From contig JABXHW010000004.1 in NCBI GenBank assembly GCA_013373425.1, positions 62,001 to 126,000 on the forward strand: a stretch of 64,000 nucleotides of DNA. The letters run 5' to 3'. Positions 8,222-17,300 of this stretch are shown in pieces. The notes under the pieces are model-generated. The model had not been told where the DNA came from. It was given only the letters and a program-made list of their open reading frames with translations, and did not search any database. The translations under genes were made by a program, and so were the position numbers. This DNA comes from Flavobacteriia bacterium (GTDB lineage Bacteria; Bacteroidota; Bacteroidia; Flavobacteriales; Schleiferiaceae). Positions within the stretch are counted from its first letter, which is position 1; each line of letters opens with the position of its first letter.

Positions 8222-8725
8222 ATGCAGTACGACGCACTTGAAAGTGCCATCCGAGAAATGAACTTGATTGGCGACGATCAATGGCAAGGTATGTTGAGCC
8301 AAGCCATGGATGAACAGCCGCATTTGATGGCCTTCTTGATCAATATTTCAGACGATTTTTCAGAAGATGTGCATGAGCACTTATTGAGAATTACCGTCAT
8401 CCTTGCCATCGCTTTTCAAAAGGCGGGAATTCAAATCAACCTCATCACCCCAGCCAGCCTAGACAAGGTGATTGAAGAGAAGGTCGAGGCCTATGAAGAT
8501 CTCGCAGAAGAAGATGAGCTCGACGAAGACGGCATGGGGAAAGTAGCCAACAGCCCGCACGTATTCGACAGAGTTCGCAAGTGGGTAAAAGAAGAGCTCG
8601 GAGCCAAAATGCCTATCCTAGATGAAACTCAGGCGAACATCAATTTGATGTTAGATGTAATCATTTCCGTCCTGGAAGAACACGCTGTAGATCCCGCTGC
8701 TGAAAAATCAGAAACCAATGACTGA
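8222..8725 (+). CDS. Uncharacterised acidic protein in the paa operon
   Basis: 167 aa, not recognised. It is strongly acidic (a run like EAYEDLAEEDELDEDGMG near 90-108), predicted mostly helical, and has no signal peptide or membrane segment. The first half contains a hydrophobic helix (LRITVILAIAFQKAGI). It starts 3 bp after paaH stops and overlaps paaI by 8 bp, so it is co-translated with true paa enzymes. That position suggests a role in phenylacetate degradation or its control, but no motif points to a reaction. Confidence 0.75.
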   Translation: MQYDALESAIREMNLIGDDQWQGMLSQAMDEQPHLMAFLINISDDFSEDVHEHLLRITVILAIAFQKAGIQINLITPASLDKVIEEKVEAYEDLAEEDELDEDGMGKVANSPHVFDRVRKWVKEELGAKMPILDETQANINLMLDVIISVLEEHAVDPAAEKSETND

Positions 8726-9152
8726 TCGTTCAAAGGAAATTGTGAGTCATATGATGACGAATGACGAGTTCAGTCAATGGCTCGGCATACAGATCGTTGA
8801 AGTTAAGCCGGGAAGTGCTATATTAGAAATGCAAGTGCGTGAAGAGATGACCAATGGGTTCAAGATAGCGCATGGCGGAATCACCTACAGTTTAGCCGAC
8901 AGCGCGTTGGCCTTTGCATCTAATGGGTACGGGATTCAAGCCGTGAGCATTGAAACGTCAATTTCCCACACTCGCCCAGTGAAATCTGGAGATACTCTAA
9001 AGGCAGTGGCGGTCGAAAAAAACCGCAGTAGGAAGGTCGGGATTTACGAAGTGACCATAGAGAATCAAGACAGCAAGAAAGTAGCCCTATTTAAAGGGAC
9101 GGTCTTTTATAAGGATTCAGAATGGCCACAAAATCTGGCTCAAATCAACTAA
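8718..9152 (+). CDS. paaI: Hotdog-fold acyl-CoA thioesterase PaaI
   Basis: 144 aa. PaaI hydrolyses dead-end ring-hydroxylated and other acyl-CoA esters so CoA is not trapped. The family signature is clear: NGFKIAHGGITYSLADSALA with HGG at 52-54 and D61, then AVSIETSISHTRPVKSGDTL. Its start overlaps the previous gene by 8 bp and its end overlaps the sensor kinase gene by 31 bp, indicating translational coupling. Confidence 0.94.
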   Translation: MTDRSKEIVSHMMTNDEFSQWLGIQIVEVKPGSAILEMQVREEMTNGFKIAHGGITYSLADSALAFASNGYGIQAVSIETSISHTRPVKSGDTLKAVAVEKNRSRKVGIYEVTIENQDSKKVALFKGTVFYKDSEWPQNLAQIN

Positions 9153-10057
9153 TTCCCAATTGGCTTCGAAAGCTACTGGTTCCCTGGAAAATTACGCTTA
9201 TTAGCATATTGGCCAGTGAGATTCTCTATGCTTTCTTTTACATCACTACTCTCTATCAATACCCTACTGGTTGGTACGGGTTTGTCATTTCTTTCGTCAT
9301 TCCGGTCCTTGTTGCGCTTCCAACCTCCTCCTTCGTTATTCGGCTATTGAACTATGCAGACAACGCAAGAGAGCGCCTGGAAGTAGAGACTGAATTGCGC
9401 TCCCGGCTTCTAGCCATTCTTAGCCATGATGTTCGAAGTCCACTCGCCGCCTTGAACTCTATGCTTGAGCTGTTGGGCGACGACCTCACTGAGGATGAGG
9501 TGTACAACTTACTTGGCGAGCTAAAATCACAGCTTCATTTCACAAAGGATATTCTCGATCGAATCACGCTTTGGGCTCGAATGCGCATGCAAGGAACCCA
9601 CGAGTTGACTACCGTTGAACTCGATGAAGTACTCCATGAAGTTAAAGTCTATACTGAACGATTCGCAAGACCCTATGACGTGAATGTTAAGGCGGATTGG
9701 CCTTCTGGCCTTCACGTTCAATCCGACAAAGATGTGTTGGTGATTGCCTTGACGAATTTGGCGAACAACGCCGTGAAATACTCGCCTGCAAATGGTACTG
9801 TCACCTTGAGTGCCGAGACGATAGGGAACAAAGTGATTCTAAAAGTGTCAGATGAAGGGAGAGGGCTTCCGACAGAAGACTTGAATGAGTTGTTGTCTCC
9901 TAAAATTTCGGACGACTATGCCATTAACACCGACTCTATGGGGGTCGGCCTTTTCTTAGCCCGTGAGTTCGTGGAGCTTACTGGCGGAAAGTTAACTGCG
10001 AGGAACTTACCCGGAAAAGGTGCTCAATTCTCCATAACTTTGGGAGCCCAAATCTGA
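9122..10057 (+). CDS. Orphan sensor histidine kinase inside the paa operon
   Basis: 311 aa. Two membrane helices (about 23-45 and 50-76) with almost no outside loop, then a HisKA/HATPase_c module: phospho-acceptor H102 in LSHDVRSPL, N-box NLANNAVKYS (213-222), G1 DEGRGLP and G2 GVGLFLAREF. The short sensor part suggests sensing in the membrane or through a partner. The ATG at 9122 lies 31 bp inside paaI; no later Met precedes the first membrane helix. No response regulator gene is near. Its place between paaI and the thiolase suggests a link to phenylacetate or acyl-CoA levels (inference). Confidence 0.88.
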   Translation: MATKSGSNQLIPNWLRKLLVPWKITLISILASEILYAFFYITTLYQYPTGWYGFVISFVIPVLVALPTSSFVIRLLNYADNARERLEVETELRSRLLAILSHDVRSPLAALNSMLELLGDDLTEDEVYNLLGELKSQLHFTKDILDRITLWARMRMQGTHELTTVELDEVLHEVKVYTERFARPYDVNVKADWPSGLHVQSDKDVLVIALTNLANNAVKYSPANGTVTLSAETIGNKVILKVSDEGRGLPTEDLNELLSPKISDDYAINTDSMGVGLFLAREFVELTGGKLTARNLPGKGAQFSITLGAQI

Positions 10058-10070
10058 AAACAGCTTTCCC

Positions 10071-11282
10071 ATGAAAGACGCTTATATCGTCGACGGCATT
10101 CGCACTCCAATTGGAAAATTTGGTGGTTCTCTGAGTACAATTCGCACAGATGATTTAGGTGCTATCGTACTTCGTGAACTCCTAGTTCGAAACCCAGACC
10201 TAGATCCTGCTAAAGTCGATGATGTCATCCTGGGATGCGCAAACCAAGCTGGGGAAGACAATCGAAATGTAGCTCGGATGTCTTTGCTTTTGGCAGATAT
10301 GCCATGGAGTGTCCCTGGCGAAACTGTCAATCGTCTATGTGCCTCTGGAATGAGCGCCGCCATACATGCATCTCGCGCTATCGCTGCTGGCGACGGAGAC
10401 CTGTTCATGGCGGGAGGTGTTGAAAACATGACGAGAGGGCCCTATGTGATGAGTAAGGCATCGCGTCCTTTTGGAACAGATAGCAAGCTATACGATTCAA
10501 GCTTCGGTTGGAGATTTGTCAATCCGAAGATGAAGAAGATGTACGGTACAGAAGCGATGGGTGAAACTGCCGAGAACTTGGCCGAGATGTTCAACATATC
10601 TCGTGAAGACCAAGATAAATTCGCATATCACTCTCAACATAAAGCTGCAGCAGCTCAACGCTCTGGACGCCTTATGCAGGAAATTGTTCCTGTACTCATC
10701 CCACAACGGAAAGCGGATCCTATCTCGTTTACAGACGATGAGTTCATCAAGAGTACTACAACAGAGGAAGTACTTGCAACACTGCGTCCTGCCTTTAGGG
10801 AAGGTGGAACGGTAACCGCAGGCAACGCATCTGGACTCAACGATGGCGCTGCCGCCTTATTGATTGCGAGCGAAAACGGCTTGAAGGACAATGGCCTAAA
10901 CCCAATGGCTCGCATTGTATCAAGTGCAGTTGCTGGGGTAGAGCCAAGAATCATGGGAATCGGTCCGATTCACGCCTCTAAGAAAGCCCTTGCAAAAGCA
11001 AGTTTAACCATGGACGACATGGACATCATCGAAATCAATGAGGCTTTCGCGGCACAAGTTCTCGCTTGTACGCGTGAGCTTGGTGTTGCTGATAATGATC
11101 CTCGTATCAATCCGAATGGCGGAGCCATTGCCATTGGCCACCCGTTGGGAGTAACGGGAGCACGTATTCTTCATTCTGCAGCTATTGAGCTCATCCAAAA
11201 GAAGAAGAAATATGCCTTGGTAACGATGTGTATTGGAGTCGGACAAGGTTATGCCACAATCATCGAAAACGCACAACTCTAA
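10071..11282 (+). CDS. paaJ: 3-oxoadipyl-CoA thiolase (PaaJ/PcaF type)
   Basis: 403 aa. Degradative thiolase expected to split 3-oxoadipyl-CoA into acetyl-CoA and succinyl-CoA, and the matching C8 intermediate earlier in the path. Catalytic residues: C90 in NRLCASGM, H357 in GGAIAIGHPLG, and C387 in CIGVGQG. The length and the sequence GGVENMTRGPYVMSK fit the PaaJ/PcaF group. It follows the kinase gene by 13 bp and belongs to the same run. Confidence 0.92.
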   Translation: MKDAYIVDGIRTPIGKFGGSLSTIRTDDLGAIVLRELLVRNPDLDPAKVDDVILGCANQAGEDNRNVARMSLLLADMPWSVPGETVNRLCASGMSAAIHASRAIAAGDGDLFMAGGVENMTRGPYVMSKASRPFGTDSKLYDSSFGWRFVNPKMKKMYGTEAMGETAENLAEMFNISREDQDKFAYHSQHKAAAAQRSGRLMQEIVPVLIPQRKADPISFTDDEFIKSTTTEEVLATLRPAFREGGTVTAGNASGLNDGAAALLIASENGLKDNGLNPMARIVSSAVAGVEPRIMGIGPIHASKKALAKASLTMDDMDIIEINEAFAAQVLACTRELGVADNDPRINPNGGAIAIGHPLGVTGARILHSAAIELIQKKKKYALVTMCIGVGQGYATIIENAQL

Positions 11283-11285
11283 CCC

Positions 11286-11885
11286 ATGTTTACCACTTCC
11301 GAGAAAGTAACAGCTTACATCGACAAAAAAGGAGAAGGGTGGAAAGGTGAAATCCTCCATCAACTCCGAGATGTGATGAAAAACTGTGAAGTGGAGGAAG
11401 GCGTAAAATGGGGTGTTCCAACTTACATGAACAATGGAAATGTTGCCTCTATGGCTGCGTTTAAAAATCATGTAGCCCTTTGGTTTCACCATGGAGTCTT
11501 CTTGTCGGATCACGAAAATGTGCTGAGCACTAGCGACGGCACGAGTGAATACATGCGACAGTGGAGGTTTCAAGAAGGAGACAAGGTGGATACGGCGCTC
11601 GTAAAAGCGTATATGGATGAAGCCGTTGAGAACAGCAAAGCAGGTAAGAAGGGAAAAGCCAAGCCTCAAACTGAGGAAGAGCCAATCCAACCGGCCTTTG
11701 CCGAAGCATTAAAGAACGCTCCAAAGGCGAAACAGACCTTCGATAATTTCAGTTTAGCAAAGAAGAACGAGTACATCAAGCACATCGCCGCGGCGAAACG
11801 CCAGGAAACTCAATTGAAGAGAATTGAGAAATCGATTGGCTACCTCGAACAAGGCTTAGATCTCAACCACAAATACAGGAAGTAA
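11286..11885 (+). CDS. DUF1801 / YdeI-OmpD-associated domain protein
   Basis: 199 aa. N-terminal DUF1801 part (EILHQLRDVMKNCEVEEGVKW, then GVPTY and FKNHVALWFHHG) followed by a Lys-rich linker and the YdeI-type C-terminus with FDNFSLAKKNEYIKHIAAAK (near 150-170). The family has no settled function. It starts 3 bp after the thiolase stop and overlaps paaY by one base (TAATG), so it is carried in the paa operon, though probably not as an enzyme of the path. Confidence 0.85.
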   Translation: MFTTSEKVTAYIDKKGEGWKGEILHQLRDVMKNCEVEEGVKWGVPTYMNNGNVASMAAFKNHVALWFHHGVFLSDHENVLSTSDGTSEYMRQWRFQEGDKVDTALVKAYMDEAVENSKAGKKGKAKPQTEEEPIQPAFAEALKNAPKAKQTFDNFSLAKKNEYIKHIAAAKRQETQLKRIEKSIGYLEQGLDLNHKYRK

Positions 11886-12472
11886 TGGCAATTTTCAAGT
11901 TCAAGAACTTCATTCCTGTCATTCACGAATCCGCATACATCCATCCACAAGCTACAGTAATTGGGGATGTCATCATCGGAAAAGATGTTTACATCGGACC
12001 CGGCTGCGTCCTACGTGGCGACTGGGGTCGTATCGTGATAAAAGACGGTTGTAATGTTCAGGAGAACTGTACCGTTCACATGTTTCCTGGAGAAACCGTT
12101 ACTCTTCATGAAGGAGCGCATATTGGTCATGGTGCGATTGTCCATGGAGCAAATGTGGGCAAGAATTGCCTGGTTGGTATGAATGCCGTTTTGATGGACG
12201 AAGTGGAAATTGGCGACGAGTGCATTATTGGTGCACTTTGCTTTGTTCCGCAAAAAATGGAGATTCCCTCCCGAAGCATTGTGGTCGGAAACCCCGCAAA
12301 AATTGTCAAGCAAGCTTCCGATGAAATGATCGCTTGGAAGACAGAAGGGACAAAGCTCTATCAGCAATTACCTGGAGAAATGCGCGACCATTCAGAGGAA
12401 GTTGAACCGCTTCGCAAAATTGAAAACGATCGCCCATCCCACCCAAAAACATATATGCCTCGTAAGAAATGA
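11885..12472 (+). CDS. paaY: Hexapeptide-repeat thioesterase PaaY (gamma carbonic anhydrase family)
   Basis: 195 aa. Left-handed beta-helix protein. PaaY removes toxic acyl-CoA by-products, a backup to PaaI. Hexapeptide turns run from about residue 20 to 140 (for example VIGDVIIGKDVYIGPGCVLR). The metal-binding histidines of the gamma-CA family appear in CTVHMFPG, HIGHGAIVHGA. The longer C-terminal tail (HPKTYMPRKK) fits PaaY rather than YrdA. It shares one base with the previous stop and ends the paa run. Confidence 0.9.
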   Translation: MAIFKFKNFIPVIHESAYIHPQATVIGDVIIGKDVYIGPGCVLRGDWGRIVIKDGCNVQENCTVHMFPGETVTLHEGAHIGHGAIVHGANVGKNCLVGMNAVLMDEVEIGDECIIGALCFVPQKMEIPSRSIVVGNPAKIVKQASDEMIAWKTEGTKLYQQLPGEMRDHSEEVEPLRKIENDRPSHPKTYMPRKK

Positions 12473-12515
12473 CGAGTGCTTCTTGACAAGGTGTAGGGTT
12501 CTGAGATGAATTTAG

Positions 12516-12523
12516 TAACTTGG
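12516..12523 (+). promoter_or_regulatory. Possible -7 promoter box for the T9SS protein
   Basis: TAACTTGG, one of several TAnCTTnG variants in this window, 27 nt before the ATG at 12551. A TTG at 12483 is 30 bp upstream, too far for a good -33. Confidence 0.3.
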
Positions 12524-12550
12524 CTAACCATCTACTGAACAACACCTTAC

Positions 12551-14074
12551 ATGCCTTCAACAGTGCATCGCATTTTATCATTGCTGATGCTCCTCATTTT
12601 TATGGGGACAAGTGCTGTGTATGCTCAATCGAGCAGTTGTATTTCTCCACTTGATTTCAAACAGGCTTCTTTCTTAGAAAATGAAGCCGGCTTAGTCTGG
12701 CTAGGCACGGGTAGCACATCCGAATGGGAAGTAGCCTGGGGGCCTCAGGGAATTTCAGTTCAAAGTATGTCCAACCGAGTAAACGTCACCCAAATGTGGG
12801 TCATACTGCCAGGCATCACTCCCAACAACTCTACAGTTGCTTATGTGCGGTCTGTATGTGGCTCTTCACACAGCAATTGGGTTGGACCTATCAGCATTGG
12901 AGGGTTGCCTAGCTGTGGCGCTGGACACCGGCTTCCAGCAGAATTTGAAGTGGTTTGCGGGCCGCAAAGTGCGCATTTACAGACACCCAATGGCGATGAA
13001 GCTATCTGGTGGTACGGAGGGGTTCCTCTTCATTACGGGCCAGATTATTATACCGACACTTTATTCAATGATCGGACCTATTGGGTGACTCCTGCAACTC
13101 AAAATGGTGTTTCACAGATTGTCGGCCCAAGCATACAATCTCAAATTGGTGGCTTTGCCAATTTCAACAGCGGCTTGGCTATTGAGGTGATGGATACATT
13201 AGTACTCGACAGTGTCACCTTGATGGCAGACGGAGCTGTGGATTTTCAAATTCAAGTTTGGAATTTATACGGTACTCAATTGGTTGCCGAATCGGTAGAA
13301 CTCAGTTTCGATCAAGCGGGCGAAGAACGCTTTGAGCTAGACCTACCTCTTCTCCCGGGTCAGTATAGAGTGAAGCTCGACATCCAGCCTGGAGGTGGAC
13401 GCTTATTCCGCAGTGTAAATGACCAGAATTACCCCTATGTTCTTCCAGGTTTGATATCCATCGATAGTACTACCAACGGACTAAACAATAGATACTACTA
13501 CCTCTACGACCTTGCCGTCAGCTACATATGCCAGACTCAGCCCAGTAGCTATCATGTGGAAGTGGGTTCTCAAGGTGTAGCTGGAACCAATTCTTCGGAC
13601 ACCCTGTGTGTGATGGACTCGCTCTATAACTTGTCTGAAATTCTCCTTTCGGCGCAGGTAAGTCAGAATGGATATTGGAAAGACCTATCTACCGGAGACT
13701 CTATACTGAGCCTTGACGGCAAACTGTACCTACCAGGTCAAAGATTGGAACTTCATTACATCGCCCCTGGGTCTCATGGATGTTCAGACACTTCATATCA
13801 TCACATTTATTTCAAAGATTGCGGCATTGGGTGGAATGAGCATGCAGGGGACGACTTGGTACTATATCCTAACCCTGTTCAAGCGGAGTTCAGAATCGAC
13901 ACTGAAAGCTCAGAAATCGAATCCATCACTCTCCTTTCTTTAGAGGGAAGAGTTATTTCAGAATTTGATGAAGTCAATCAAGCGCACGACATTTCTAATC
14001 TCCCTTCTGGAGTTTACTTTGTAAAGGTTTCAGGTGGCACTTTTACACGTGTTTTTAAATTGAAAAAGTTATAG
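12551..14074 (+). CDS. Secreted protein with T9SS C-terminal sorting domain
   Basis: 507 aa. Signal peptide 1-~25 ends in AVYAQ. An FN3-like region comes first (WEVAWGPQG...), then an Ig-like stretch (YGGVPLHYG, YWVTP), then a ~170-aa beta-rich module (about 195-325). The C-terminus is a Por/T9SS sorting domain: LYPNPVQAEFRID, LLSLEGRVI, DISNLPSGVYFVKVSGG and a basic end KLKKL. The beta-rich module recurs in the next gene (LPGQYRVKLDI..LFRS..NYPY versus KPGTYFVNISF..LFRA..NYPY), so the two are partly paralogous. Likely secreted or cell-surface attached. Confidence 0.88.
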   Translation: MPSTVHRILSLLMLLIFMGTSAVYAQSSSCISPLDFKQASFLENEAGLVWLGTGSTSEWEVAWGPQGISVQSMSNRVNVTQMWVILPGITPNNSTVAYVRSVCGSSHSNWVGPISIGGLPSCGAGHRLPAEFEVVCGPQSAHLQTPNGDEAIWWYGGVPLHYGPDYYTDTLFNDRTYWVTPATQNGVSQIVGPSIQSQIGGFANFNSGLAIEVMDTLVLDSVTLMADGAVDFQIQVWNLYGTQLVAESVELSFDQAGEERFELDLPLLPGQYRVKLDIQPGGGRLFRSVNDQNYPYVLPGLISIDSTTNGLNNRYYYLYDLAVSYICQTQPSSYHVEVGSQGVAGTNSSDTLCVMDSLYNLSEILLSAQVSQNGYWKDLSTGDSILSLDGKLYLPGQRLELHYIAPGSHGCSDTSYHHIYFKDCGIGWNEHAGDDLVLYPNPVQAEFRIDTESSEIESITLLSLEGRVISEFDEVNQAHDISNLPSGVYFVKVSGGTFTRVFKLKKL

Positions 14075-14125
14075 GTCTTCAACCTCAATTTCTTCAGATT
14101 TAACACGTTTCTCCCCTTCAATAAC

Positions 14126-14157
14126 TTGTGCATGCGCAATAAGTTGCTTTAACTTTA
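14126..14157 (+). promoter_or_regulatory. Bacteroidota-type promoter for the large T9SS adhesin-like gene
   Basis: TTG at 14126-14128 and TAACTTTA at 14150-14157, separated by 21 bp. If used, the leader before the ATG at 14320 would be about 155 nt, long for this window. Confidence 0.4.
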
Positions 14158-14319
14158 CAGCGCGCTAACTACCTGTATTTACTGGCTGTATAGATGGATT
14201 TTCTTTTGTCTTATCCAAGGCAACGGAGACTCATTTCTATGCGTACGAGTGATAGTCCTCTCTTTTTCAGGGGGCCAGGTAGACGTATCTTTTTTGGATA
14301 ACTCAAAACAACTTCAACT

Positions 14320-17300
14320 ATGCACAAATTCAACGCGAATTGGCGATGGCTTGGTTTGACATTCTTATGGCTTATGTCATTCGGATTAGCAGCCCAAACC
14401 TACATCCCGCAGCTCCAATCTGGAGTGGGATCGCCCGGAGGGCTCAACACATTGAGCAACAACTCCACCACCGGATGGACGGAAATCATTCCACCTTCCA
14501 TCTCGACCAATCAATGGTCGGCACCCGTTACCATACCTTTTGCCTTCGATTTTGATGGCACACCGGTGACCGAACTTCGCGCGAGCGGAAACGGTTTGGT
14601 AACCTTCCTTTCAAACCCAGGCGCCACGCCTCCAAACCCAACTAGCGGAATCACCCCCCTCCTAACAGATCCAAACTTGCCTGATAGTACTATTGCGGCG
14701 TTTTGGACAGATTTCACAACTGCTACGACTGGTTCTAACGACCGCGTGTACACGCAAACGTTCGGATCAGCTCCAAACCGTCAGTTTTGGGTGAAATGGC
14801 ACTCTTATGAGTGGGGAGCTTCAGGAGCTACTGGCTTCGTTTACGTTTGTGTTGTGCTCGAAGAAAGCACAAACAATATCTACGTGATCGAGCAGTACAG
14901 TGACTCTCCGGAGCCAGACACCGATTCATGTGTTGTAGGTATCCGTGTAGATGGTGCCAACACTTATGAAGTGACCAACCCTGTGTCCATTTCAGGCATC
15001 AGCTCTAGCAGCTCAATTGACGATGTATATGGATTCTATAATGGCGTTGCACCTGCTGCAAATCCATTCTTGGTTTCATTGACTGCTACCACTGCAGAAG
15101 TTTCTGCAAATGTTCCTGATCCTTCTACTGGAGTAATTGTTCAATACGGCCTTGACGGGTTCACATTGGGCTCTGGCACTATTCTCACCGGAGCGAACGA
15201 TACTGTGGCGATCTCAGGTTTGACACCGGTTACGGAATACGACGCTTACATTGCGAACGTCAATGGAAATGACACTTCTTCCTATGTTGGGCCGGTATCA
15301 TTCCAGACCAACTGTTTGGCCGTTACAACCTTCCCATTCATTGAGAACTTTGATTCTACCAATGTATGGTCAGGTTCTACTGTTGATCCATGTTGGACTC
15401 AGGTAAGTACGGAAGATGAAGACTGGATTGCAGATGCCAATGGTACGTCTAGCTCTGGCACTGGTCCGGCAGATGATCTTACAGGAGGACAGTATCTCTA
15501 CCTCGAAGGTACAGGTGCAAGTCAGGGTGATTCGGCAATTTTAATTTCACCGACATTCGACGTGACCTCACTTACCGCTCCATACCTCACCTACTTCATT
15601 CATATGTATGGTGGTGATATGGGCGATTTGTTGGTTGAAACAACAACAGATGGCGGCGCTACTTGGACTTCTGCTTACACGATTAGTGGTCAGGTTCAAA
15701 CTTCTGATGCAGCACCATGGACGCAAATTGATGTGGCATTACCTTCTTCAAGCTCGCTCCAAATCCGCTTCATCGCGGTGACGGGTTCAGATTTTGAAAC
15801 GGATATGGCAATTGATTCTGTTCGCGTTGGTGAAATGCCAAGCTGTACTGCACCTGCAATTGTAACTATGGATGAAGTGTTGAGCTCTACAGAGCTTACC
15901 GTGAACTGGACAAACACCACAAACAACGTTCGCGTTGAGTGGGGTCTTACTGGATTCCAGCAGGGAACAGGTACGCCAAACACCGCCTTGATTACTGCGG
16001 GTACTGGCAGTTACACGATTACTGGACTCTTCCGCAACACGGAGTACGATGTATACGTATACAGCGATTGTGGAGTTTCTCCAGTTGGTCAGTCGATGGC
16101 CATGCTAACAGGCAGAACGCTCCCGGCTGTTCCTTCTTACTACGAGCCTTTCACTTCGTTTGTACCTGACGATCGTTGGGAAGAAGCCTCTGGTGACCTT
16201 GCAACTCCAACCGTATTCACATCTACCAGCGCAAGCTGGGCGAGTGACGATTGGTTGAATGTAACTTCATCTCCAGACAATGCGGCGCGTATTGCAATGA
16301 CAACAACTGCAGATGACTGGTTCTTCTCTCCTTTGATTGACATGGGAACCGGTGGCCAGTACGAGTTGATCTTCAATGCCGCTATCACAACCACTTCAGG
16401 CGGAACCGCGTCGAACATGGAAGCAGACGACAGCCTCTTCGTGGTAATCAATAACGATACAAACCAGGTGTGGAACGCATCAGATGTGGAGCTCATCATT
16501 GAGTCGAGCAACGAGCCTTCTAACGCAGGTAATGTATATCGTGTAGACCTATCAGCTTATACAGGTCTTGTTCGTGTAGGGTTCTTTATTAAGTCGACTG
16601 TTTCTAACACAACCGACTATAACTTCTACATCGACAACTTCCGTATCCGTCCAATTCCACAGTGTGCAGAACCAACCGGTTTGGCCGTTTCAAACATTTC
16701 TGAGTCTGCAGCTAGCATCACTTGGAACCCTGTTGGAGCAGCAACCAATTATGTGGTTTATGTGGCATTGAAAGACTCTTCAACTTCAAACCCAACAACT
16801 ATTGTTGATACTGTAGCTACAGATTCGACCTATATCACAGGTTTGATGTCGAATACGGCATATGACGTTTACGTAACCACACTTTGTGGAAATTTGAATT
16901 CGTTGACCACTGGCCCTACTCCCTTCATCACCGATTGTTCAGTATTCACTGCGCCAACGGTATTCAACTTTGAAGGTTTGGACGAAGGCGCTGCTCCAAA
17001 TGGCAAATTTGCCAACTGTATTGAGTCAGCTCCTGTGAGTTCTTATATCTGGGAGATTGACGAGTCAACAGGCTCAAACACGCACTCATCAGGAACAGGC
17101 CCGAATTTCGACAACACCTTGTACCCAGCTTCTGGTGGTTCATTCATCTATACAGAAGCAACCAGCGGAAGCAATGGTGATACGGCTCAAATTCTTCTTC
17201 CAAGAATTGACGTAACAACGCTCACTACTCCTGCACTGAAGTTCTTCTACCACATGTATGGTGATGACTTCGGAACGCTTCAAGTAGATGTGAGCGCGGA

